This document shows positions 54,477 through 64,000 of a stretch of DNA of 64,000 nucleotides, piece after piece (the stretch's first letter is position 1; each line of letters begins with the position of its first letter). This DNA comes from Primula veris. Taxonomy: Eukaryota; Streptophyta; Magnoliopsida; Ericales; Primulaceae. The notes under the pieces were generated by a model, which was not told the DNA's origin, did no database searches, and saw only the letters and a list, made by a program, of their open reading frames with translations. The position numbers were made by a program, and so were the translations under genes. The stretch covers positions 27,401,342 through 27,465,341 of the forward strand of contig OY821745.1 in assembly GCA_963682055.1 (NCBI GenBank), written 5' to 3'.

Positions 54477-54901
54477 GTACGAAAAAAATAATATACTACT
54501 ATAATATTAAAGTGGGGTAAATACAATATAAATACACTATATAAAGATATATGCAAAATTAGTACCAGTTCAAATCTTTTGAACATATTTAATACGTATA
54601 AGATTACTATGATTAGATCACAAAAGATTGCAAATATTGATGGACATTCAACTTTGAATAACCTTTTTATTTTACTATTACTCCAAAATCATTCATGCGT
54701 ACTCTGGATTCTGGATATAAATACGAATAATTTACATTCGGAAAAAGATATCTTGACTATTTTAATTTTTTTTTTATTTCAATTGCTTAATAATATTTTG
54801 ATATTTATGCTTAATTGGTTTGAGTAGGCTTTTCTTAATATTTATACAAAAAGTTTGATGATTGATTTTGATAGATTTATCTTGTTTAATTATTAGGAAA
54901 A

Positions 54902-55330
54902 ATGGTAAAACGAAAAGGAAACACGATTGATGGTTTTCTTTCCCAAAAAGGAGTACTCGGAATGTTTCAACTGCAAATTTGAGTACGAATTTACCAATCA
55001 ATGATGTCAATTCTACCCCTGAAATTAGTTTAGAAAAAGTTCAAAAGACCGAAGATGAAACAATTGATATCAATTCATTACAGGTTGATCCTGGTAAACG
55101 AAAACAAATATGGGAATATCCAATTAGTCAACAAGATGAAATCCGAAGGGCTTATATAAGACGTAAGCCGTATTGTCCTGACGTAAAAGAATATCCGTCA
55201 ACTTTAATAGGAATAAATTATCAAAAATTTCAGGATTTGTGCTATGATTTATACCCTTGGTTAGAGTATTCTCTTGTAAAAAATAAAGTTGTTTGTCTTC
55301 CGTTTTTTTTTAATAAGCCATATGGGGAAA
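54902..55330 (+). pseudogene. Fragment of a TTF-type zinc-finger hAT transposase
   Basis: Begins MVKRKGNTIDGFLSQKG, the usual start of these plant and animal proteins, then a one-base shift near 54950 moves to the frame that reads DPGKRKQIWEYPISQQDEIR, RRAYIRRKPYCPDVKEYP and LEYSLVKNKVVCLPFFFNKP. This matches the N-terminal TTF zinc-finger region. After FFFNKPYGE the match stops near a possible splice donor (GTAAGT at 55348), and no later exon is recognised. About 140 of a usual 700-plus residues remain. Confidence 0.75.
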
Positions 55331-55469
55331 TTGAGTATTTTTTTAATGTAAGTTTCGCTTTTCCGTTCTTAGAATTTGAATTATATGTTTTTATTTTGAC
55401 AAACCAAAACATTTGGTTCTGGTTCCCGCATCGAACAACAAGGTGTTTGAAGATAAAATGACTTCTTCT

Positions 55470-57045
55470 TGTAGTGTCAGTTGTTCGTAATATGATTTGA
55501 GCCTTGTCGCTAGCTAGCAACTCTGGTTTTAAATAATGCCTATGGGGTTACTAGCGCCTGCCAATTTCTAAGCAATAATCCTCTTCATAACAATTCTGCA
55601 TACCATCTACAACGATGGTATTTCCTCCAAAGGGTGCACATACGCTCACATCCTCGATCGGTTTTGTACCAACAATGTATATTTCTGGTTCTTTTATATT
55701 TTGTTTAAGTATTCCGACGAGTTAGTGGAATTATTATTTCAATAGTACTCATTTCTCATGTATTCCACAACTACTTACTTGACTTCCTCGAGCCTGCTTC
55801 AGTCCTATGTTAATTCTCGTAGCTGTCCCAGCTATCAATAAGGCATCTACATACGATGTATTCTACGGATTAGTCACTCGTGATCTTGCCTTTGAACGAA
55901 ATAAAGTTTAACTCGGTTTTGTCTTGTGTGAATGAAATCTCGCTACTTTTTTTCCGCCTAGTTGCTGGATATAAATCTAGGTTATTTTCCCCAGCCATGT
56001 TAACTTTTATTTTCCCCTATGTTTCTACCTCAATTTGTCTCGCCCATCTCCTAGCGCTTTCATTTTGCAAGTGCTATTATTTTCTCTTTAGTTCTAGTAT
56101 TGGATCTGTTCGTGATGGTGTTCACCTTCTTGTGTGGCTCCTATAGGCTATAGATAAATGTCATTTTTATATCCTTTTTTAACATGCCAAAGTGATATCC
56201 ATTTACAACACATCCTGATACGTTCTTGTTCTAATCTTTCCTTTTCCAGTTAGGTTTTAATCGAGCCGTCCCTTGGGCGATTATCCATCACTCCCAGCCG
56301 ACACATTTATCTTATAATTAACATTTCTTCCACTCATATCGCATCATTACTTGCATTATTTCGCACAGGCTTGAAAGGCATGTTTCAGAACAATAACGAA
56401 ACTTGCCATAGTGAAAACCTATAGCATCCAATCATTTGCGTCCAATCGTGTGTTAACCCACATAAAAGTATCAGGGGTTTGCCTAGCTAGGCTGATCTAT
56501 ATACAGACCACTATACCAGTGCAAACTCTCCTCTTTCATGAGTTGTGGACATGCATTGCATCGGATCTAATCACCTTTCCTAATATGTTGTCCATTTTTC
56601 ATCAGGTTTCCAGACAAAACATGTAAATAGACAAATTCGGAAACCGGGGACATATGCCTCCACTGTAGGCTTGAAAGTTAATGAGAAATAGACAACATGT
56701 TAGGAAAGGTGATTAGATCCGATGCAAACCAGAACTTCCATAGTAAACGAAGAAGCTACAGAAGTTGATAATTGTGTATTTCGCATCGCAAACAACTGAT
56801 AAATTGATTGCTTTTTCATATTTATTATTGAGTTTTTAGTAAACCTGTCAGTCTTATTTCCTAACCACTTATGTCTTCTTACTTTGCAATTGGGAAAAAG
56901 AAGAAAAAGGAATAAGAAAATTATCGCAAATCCTCATGATTAGCACCTTGTAAGTCAAGAACTATGGTTTAACACCAAACTTAATTTCACAATTAAAAAT
57001 ATATGGAGCAAAACCACACTATGAAAGCAACCATTTTACTCCTTT
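55470..57045. other. Intergenic DNA with a copied OSC 3' flank and a hairpin
   Basis: About 55470-55595 resembles 7870-8036 near OSC copy A (shared GAGCCTTGTCGCTAGCTAGC and AAGCAATAATC). No gene is recognised. A hairpin lies at 56556-56727. Confidence 0.6.
56556..56727. repeat. Near-perfect 45-bp inverted repeat with 78-nt loop
   Basis: The left arm 56558-56602 starts GCATCGGATCTAATCACC; the right arm 56681-56725 is its reverse complement except at three positions. Transcribed on the plus strand, two of those would be G-U pairs. The stem extends by two more bases at its base. It could be a small-RNA precursor or a tiny fold-back element. Confidence 0.8.
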
Positions 57046-60000
57046 TCAAACCAATGGCCTCTTCTCCTCTTCATCTTTATTTTCCGTTTGTGTTTTGCCC
57101 TCTCTGATATGAGCAGGCTTCTCAATCTCGGCCATTGAAGTTAGATTTGGCAAATGGTTAGGCAGTTTATTGCTATTATTATCGGGTAAAAGCTTCAATG
57201 CAATCCCCATGGATATAAGCAATAAACCAGATCCATGTTGTTCGGTTAACGGCTTTGTGAATATCAAGTACGATAGCAATAAAGTTACGGCCTTTCTAGC
57301 TGTTGTCACCTGTATATAATTTAGAAAGTATATCACAAATCAGGAGCTTTGAAATTCTGTTCAGCCTAAACAATTAACTTGGCTGTATATTATTTACAAA
57401 ATGCAAATGTCTACAATCTACCGCGGAATTACACTATTGAATTTAGTGATTATGAGTGGCGAGAGTGATAATTGTAAGATGGAGTTACACTGTTATCTAT
57501 TGTGGAATTAAACTATCAAATTTTCTGATTCTGAGATGGACAAAGTGATAATTGTAAGATTTTTATAAAAAAAGTACTTGTTAAAAGATAAGGGTTTCTA
57601 ACAATGGTAAACTACTAAAATACAAGGCAAGATTTTGATTTTTGAGTAAAAAAGCAAGGATCTGGCAAACACTCTTGTGTCACCATTCACTACCTAGTTT
57701 ATCCATGTATATGCAGCTCGGCACTGTCTACCTATATGACCATTTTCAATAACTCATTAAACTACATTTGTATTTTATCTCACTTTGACATCTCAATTTC
57801 AACTAAGTTCCATAAAATGCAAAAGTAATAAAAACATTCAGATAGCTGATCTATTAATTTTAATTCATAAGGTAAGAGTGTAACTTATATTAATGAGGTG
57901 AACATACCATTGCAGTAGTGGCAGCTCCAAAAATGGCAATGAGGGAAAGGACAGAGACTTGGCCTACAAACGTAGCCATCGCTTCGAATATCAAGACCCC
58001 GTATACATATGGATGCTGAAAATAAAAGAAAATATGACAAATAGTTTTAACTATTAACCATAAGAAAGAAATATAGATATAAAAAAAAAGGCGCTTGCGG
58101 TTTTACCTGATAACATGAATTCCATGCTCGGAATAATTCTCCGGTAAGAAGCATAGGCGGGATCAAGAAAGGCATACCCATTAAGGTCGAGCAAAAGAGC
58201 ATCTCCGTCTATCAAAACAACACACATAACGATGTTACTTACTAGCTATTACTATTACTAAACAACATAAGAAATACCTTGAAATTATGTATTTACCTGT
58301 GTTGTTTGGGGATTGATGGTAAAGATAGCTTCTTGAAGATTGCCCAAAAAGGAGTCCATAACTAGGGCACCGGTTACCATTAAAACACCGATCATGCTAA
58401 AGTTTGGTGAAGTTTGAGCATCAGCTAAGGTGAAAAGAATCAAACCGACAACTAAAAGTAGAGCCGATATGTATTCGTGAGATGGGTATTTACGTCTTAA
58501 ACCAGGTATGAAAGACCCTATTACCATCACAGGAAGCACCTGCAATAACCACAACTACCATATTAGGACGGAAAATAAAGGTTTTATTCAAACTCCACTT
58601 TGCAGATTTTTTCAGAAGAAACATTTCCTAAATTCCCAATAATAAAACCACATTTTCGTGGCGGAAATATTTAGTTTCCACATTTGAACTTCCTCGAATT
58701 CAGGCTACTTACCTAGATACTAAATATGCTGGTGAACTTTTGATCCAAATAATCAAATCAATATGTGATGTAAAACATGTAAGAAAGTGTTAGAAATCTC
58801 AAGATTTTAAAAAGTTTCTTATGATTATTCATAAAGGAGATAAATCAGAAAATTCTTCAGCTTAAAGATCAGGTATTGGAGTAGGTTTAGAATAAGCCAC
58901 ATAGAGCATACATGCTGCTACAACATTACCAAGCTACTACCTTGTATAAAAACATCTTCTTGTGTAGGCAAGTTTAAAATAAAGGTATAGGCTGATGAGA
59001 TTGACTTATTTATTTATTGAATAGTCATTCTGAACTTTTTAAACGGTGAGCTTTAAGTACTACAAATTCATTTGCTCCTAGATTTCTAAAGAGTACACAA
59101 TCCACTCTTTCATTTATACTAAAATCTGAAAATTTTCCCTCGGAATTGTGCAAAACGGGCGTCCAAGGCATGAAATTAAGAAGTAAAGAAGCTGGGAAAA
59201 AAACCTTATTCAAACATAATATTGGGTCCAAAATACCAAAATCCCAACTAACAAGAAAAAGTAGATGTAAACGTCCAAAAACAAAGTATTGCATACAAAC
59301 AAACTATATCTACTGGCTTGTTTTGGCTGACTGCAATATTTTAACAAATAAGTCCACTTATTAAAGGATTTGATAACAGTTTGGCTCATTCATTTCCACT
59401 TATTGTTTCTAGTTTTTTCTTACCAAGGCTTCCATATATTCTGAGGTTTAAGTTGAGCAACCTAATCACTGCAGCTTATAGGCAAAAACAATCAAGCCAA
59501 GTTTAAAAGATAAAAGCAAATCCATAACAATAAGCCAAAAGTACCATGTTTCTGATGAGCAACAACAACAACCAAAAAGACTCAATTGATCTGTAAGTTT
59601 ACCTTGGTAGATTTAAACATGAGTTGAGCAGGGTAATTAAGAAATGCCAATGAGCCTTTGGTGAGACCATGAGAACCCATAAGCACAGCTGAGAGTTTTA
59701 CATAAGTTTTCCAAGGGTTCACCATTTGTGAAATGGTAAACCCTTGTAAATATATGAGCGCCACATAAACCCATCCTTGAACACATGTGAAATACCAACC
59801 ATAGCTGAAATAAGAATTAAACAATGATCGGAATAATCCACATGAATAGACAAGTAGTGCTACACATTCAAAAACATAAAAAACTAACTGGTTGATAAGC
59901 ACGTATCCCCCATTTGCATGAAACACCAGGAAATACTTCAATATTTCAACAACAAAAAACTATTCCAAATTACGTAACTTTCGTTGAATTTCTAGACGAC

Positions 60001-62370
60001 AATTCACATATAGCGATTCTAAAGAGCGGAAAAGAGAGAGCATAATCAGCAAAAATGAACAATCTGTATTTATTTTTCGGTTTATGCCACTAGGATGCTG
60101 ACATCATGGGGTGTCATGTGAAGTTTTAAAGGTGGTGAATTAGCACGACTCTTAAGTATGACAAATCATAAGTTTTTGTTTTTGTTTTTTTACATCAAAA
60201 AGTTTCTTATAGAACTACAGTCAAATAAAAAGAGGTATACAGTGGAACTTACCTGAATTGGAGCCTATTGTATACATATTCCTGAAATTAAATTCCAACT
60301 AAGTTAAGATCAGTAATATTAACAACAAGAAAAAACACAAAAAGAAAATGAGAGAAAAACAGGTGGGAGAAACAGTTGCTTTGGGGAGCTTTACTCAAAG
60401 AACAAAGTAAATAGTACTCAAGCATATTCAAAATTAGCCAAATGAAAACAATAACCTCTTCTAGATCGGGAACATTTTAGTCATGCTTGCACGAAATTCA
60501 ATTATGTCCGTGACATTGAATATACGAATATAAAATATTAAATTGTGCCCCCAAATGCAATGTTATTATTTACCAGATTGAGATCAGGACCAGGGCCGGC
60601 AATTTTGACCGAAACCCGAAAAATCAACCTAAAACAAAAAATCGAAAACCGATCTGTAACCGAAGTTAGTTATATACCAAACCGAAGCCGTTGGTTATGG
60701 TTAGGGTTTGGTTTCTAAATTTATAATCGTGTATCTGACCGAAAAACCGTAATCGCATAAAAGCGTTAGATCCGAAAAATAACCGAAAAACATATAGTAT
60801 AATAGTATTATAAAAGTACTTTTAAAATTGTTCATCTCCATTCTATAAGATTTACATATTAATTAAAAAAAATAATGGAACATCATCTTATATATTAATA
60901 CTTTATAACTATCTGTATTTTCTTTATATACTGTCAATCTCGTTCTTTTCCTTCATGTGGTTTAATATTCATATTTTCTTAAATTAACTTGTTTTACCAA
61001 AACTGTAAAATTCTCATAAATTAAACACACACACAAAAAAAACAATAAAGTGTTCTCAAGACAAATTTTAACTTAAACTTCCAAGTAAAATGTTTTGAAA
61101 CATTAAAGAATATATTTTTTAGAAAATATTATAAGTCGGTCAAAACCGCCGAACCGAAAAACGAAACCAAATATATGGATATGGTTTGGTTATTCTATAA
61201 AAATAAATAAATAACCAATCGAACTTTTTTTAAAACCTGTCAAAACCGAAATAGGTCCACCGAAAACCGAAAGTTACGGTTTTGGGCGGATGGGTGGTCA
61301 AAATTGTCAGCACTAATCACGATGTAAATTTAATTTTTTATTTTTGGACAAAATCACACATGCAAAAAATACTGGTCCCCACATTTGAGAAAAACTCTAT
61401 TTAGTCCCCATATATATAGTTCATATAAACATGGCCCATAAACTAAATTGGTGTCAATGTTATAAAGTGTCCTCTGGTCATTAAAATGGGACCAAATGGA
61501 ATTCTCGATCAGACTATGGGGACCATTAGTAATTCACCGAAAATCTAATTAAGACAGAAAAAAATGAAAAATCAAATAAAATCCATAGCACTGTTCTGTT
61601 AACTTAGAAAGATGGTATAATTTAGGTGTGGCAAGAATACAAATTTAGAAATGTGATTACAGGATTTAAAATTTTATTTCCTCTTTGGACATGCAAGTGA
61701 ATATTGAGGCAATAAAAAAGTCCAGTTTAGGAAACAAATCATACAGAATTAAAATGAAATCCCCAAGACCATTTTGTTGGCATGATATCAATGGATGATA
61801 AAAGAAGAAAATAAAATAAATAAGATTAAGTATTGGATTTAACTTTTAAGCAAATAAGATTCATTACTTGAGGCCAAGAAAATAATATTCCTCCCACTAA
61901 AAGTTACTAGGAATTACTCTTTTTTTTAAACCAATGAACCAACTTTCATTGCAAATCTAACAAAGAATAATAACAATCAATTAGGTTCAAAAGTTGCAAG
62001 AAAACTAGTCATAGTTGAAAAAAAAGAATCCTTGACAAATTTTTTTATAAAAATTCATATCATAAGCTCAAGAGTTGCAAAAAAACTAGGCCTAATTGAA
62101 AACCAAGAATCCAACCATGCATAATGTGTAAGCTTTCCATATTGAACAACCAACCACAAAATGGAAGAAAATGAATAAAAAAAAAAGTCTGAAGAATTTA
62201 AACTTTCTAGTATAATACTATTAGAATGTTTAATATCAGATTACCTCACAAATGCCATTAACAAGGTAACCGAAAAAGAAGCCAGAAGAGCAAATGAAGA
62301 ATTGTTGCCATTTAGGCCTGCTTGAGAGACAAATTCCAAAAAGTGACAGTGTTTGTTCTTCCTTCTTCAT
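57046..62370 (-). CDS. UTR2: Nucleotide-sugar transporter, UTR2/SLC35B3-like
   Basis: A multi-pass Golgi/ER membrane protein expected to exchange UDP-sugars (or PAPS in animal relatives) across the membrane. Seven exons on the minus strand with consistent phases: 62245-62370, 60253-60281, 59603-59804, 58297-58539, 58107-58208, 57908-58015 and 57046-57309, giving 357 residues, close to the family's roughly 345. The start [19 protein letters not shown] fits the family start. Marks include [62 protein letters not shown] and [19 protein letters not shown], with a hydrophilic acidic C-tail ending KRPLV. No lesions seen. The exact substrate cannot be told from sequence, so the symbol names the family member it most resembles. 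Intron 1 (60282-62244) holds a MITE. Confidence 0.93.
60591..61315. mobile_element. hAT-like MITE in intron 1 of the transporter gene
   Basis: The left end is CAGGGCCGGCAATTTTGACC and the right end, on the other strand, TAGTGCTGACAATTTTGACC. The flanks ATCAGGAC and ATCACGAT match at 6 of 8 positions. Inside are many AACCGAA/TTCGGTT motifs in both orientations. No coding capacity. Confidence 0.8.
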
Positions 62371-64000
62371 TTCTCTCCTGCTTTTTTTAACTCTGTTTTT
62401 TTAAAAAAATATATGTATTTTATTTTTATTTTTAATCAACTCCGTGAGTTAACCACTTGCATGTTGGATGTAAAAGAGAGAGAGACTTTCAAGATTATGA
62501 CTTCTCTTTATGTAAGAGTTGGTTATTTACTGAAAGAAAGGGCATGTTAATTTAATATTTATAATACAGAATCATTACCAATTACTTTTTAGGCTTCTAC
62601 TTTTTAATGTGTTTTCATATATATGTGCTGCATTAAAAATAGTTTTGCCAGCTTGTGGAGACATTAATTGTCGATTGGGATTACATTTTTATTTTTTTTA
62701 TTTTTTGAGAAAACGGTATTGCCTGTGCCACCGGACATTATTTAAGCATTAAATTGATTTTATATCATAACATTATTGTGTTGTCAAAATTATATCTTTA
62801 ATTTACTTAAGTTATGAACATGTTATTTATGAATTACTATAATTAACATATGAAAACAAATAACATACATTCTTAACCATTGGGCAAATTGATTAGCTTT
62901 ACCCTCATTAAATAAAATCAAAGAAATTTGTAAGTAAAAAAAATGGTCTTTTTCTCTTGGAAAAAAAAAAATAAATCAAAGTCGTGCTTGCACCTATGCG
63001 GCTATGCCTTTGGCCAATTGGCTTGGATTCGGAAAATTATGTATGGAGTGATATGTGACGTCTGTCCATTTTTTTGTACACGGACTTTTTATATTTTGAA
63101 ATTACAACAAACATCAAATAGGTCCTTTAAATACAAAGGGTGAGAGTTTTGTTAATCTTAATTGTAGTTCTATATTTTTCTAGAGAACTTTTCATCTGTT
63201 ATAACTTATAAGGAATTTTCATCCATTAGAGCTGGGACCATCAATAATCTAATTGCAAGTGTATGGACCATTACTGTATAATGGAAAGTATAGGGATGAA
63301 TTTAGAGGTTACATTGTAGTTTGGTGGCTATTACTGTTATTGACTTGTCCAGTCACGACTTTTAATTGATGGAATCTAAAATATTTAAGACCATTCATTA
63401 TTTAAGACCATTAATTTAGAGATGGAATCTAGCAGATATTTAGATCATTCCCAACAGTTTATTTAAGACCATTCATTATCTATTTTACAGAATTAAATAT
63501 TTTTTCTATTTTACATATTTTTTATAATACATTTTATTTTATGATTGATTATCTAAAATACAGATTTGTTACTACGATATGATCTCTATAGCAGATTATC
63601 TAAAATACAATTTTTTTTTATCAATGGTTAAAAAAAATTTAAATATCATTCTTTTAAAAAAACAGTACCATTTATAAGTCCGTATATGAATACCTTCCTT
63701 GTGTATGGTTATCGTCACTTCTAACAAAGTTGTTAATATAAACAGATCATGCCTTTGATATCGTATCAGTTTTTTTTTTGTCCAAAAGTTGTTTAAATAG
63801 CAACCAGAAAAAGACTATTTCAAACAAATGCACTACAGTGTTTGACACCATCTAATGTTAGTAAGTCATTTTTTATTCATCTTTACTTATTAGTGACTTT
63901 TTAATAAATAAACAAAATTTCCATAAAAAAAAAAAAAATCTATTTCGGTATTTTTATGTGAAAAGGCTTTAAAAAACGCTGGAACTCCCACAGGTTCTCT
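62371..64000. other. Intergenic DNA upstream of the transporter gene
   Basis: The promoter and 5' leader of the minus-strand transporter should lie in the first few hundred bases, but I do not see a convincing TATA box. The rest is AT-rich and no gene is recognised. Confidence 0.5.

Noticed and set aside
55880..56146. 88-codon plus-strand frame
   Set aside because: No recognisable motif, no paralogue, and composition like the surrounding intergenic DNA.

Overview
The window is nuclear DNA of a flowering plant, most likely a eudicot. It is AT-rich, its genes are split by GT-AG introns, and transposons dominate it. I cannot fix the species; an asterid is plausible but unproven. I see no bacterial, viral or organellar gene content.

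Host genes. (1) Positions 1-7380 (+) hold the last nine exons of an oxidosqualene cyclase (OSC, triterpene synthase) gene with an open frame; its 5' half lies left of the window. (2) Positions 31018-48166 (+) hold a tandem paralogue that is a pseudogene. It has a frameshift in exon 1, lacks the exons for roughly residues 70-255, and has a TGA in exon 9. Two Ty1/copia elements and two hAT-type MITEs sit in its introns. Stray OSC pieces lie at 8037-8093 and 30780-30812. (3) Positions 57046-62370 (-) hold a complete seven-exon nucleotide-sugar transporter gene of the UTR2/SLC35B3 type.

Mobile DNA. The centrepiece is a 17.6-kb Ty3/gypsy element of the Tat type (8734-26340, minus strand), with 568-bp LTRs about 1.4% different and a 5-bp target duplication. 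It has one open 1972-codon gag-pol with two RNase H domains. Between pol and its 3' LTR lie about 10 kb carrying eight ORFs on the opposite strand. Most are predicted coiled-coil proteins. One is a spliced gene resembling the 'putative gypsy type transposon' domain, and several have their own TATA box and poly(A) signal. This stretch ends in two unrelated tandem arrays with the same 86-bp period. Other elements are a 3.2-kb copia lacking reverse transcriptase (32444-35616), an 8-kb copia with 1.3-1.5-kb LTRs and broken frames (36475-44480), a decayed 5.8-kb LTR element (48723-54476), several hAT-like MITEs with 8-bp target duplications, and a fragment of a TTF-type hAT transposase (54902-55330).

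How it fits together. Copy A and the pseudogene align across exons and intron remnants, so the locus arose by tandem OSC duplication. Copy A may still make a triterpene scaffold if its upstream half is intact. The transporter looks like an ordinary neighbour. The items most worth a second look are the antisense gene array of the gypsy element, the shared 86-bp period, the MITEs inserted across exon-intron junctions, and a near-perfect 45-bp hairpin at 56558-56725.
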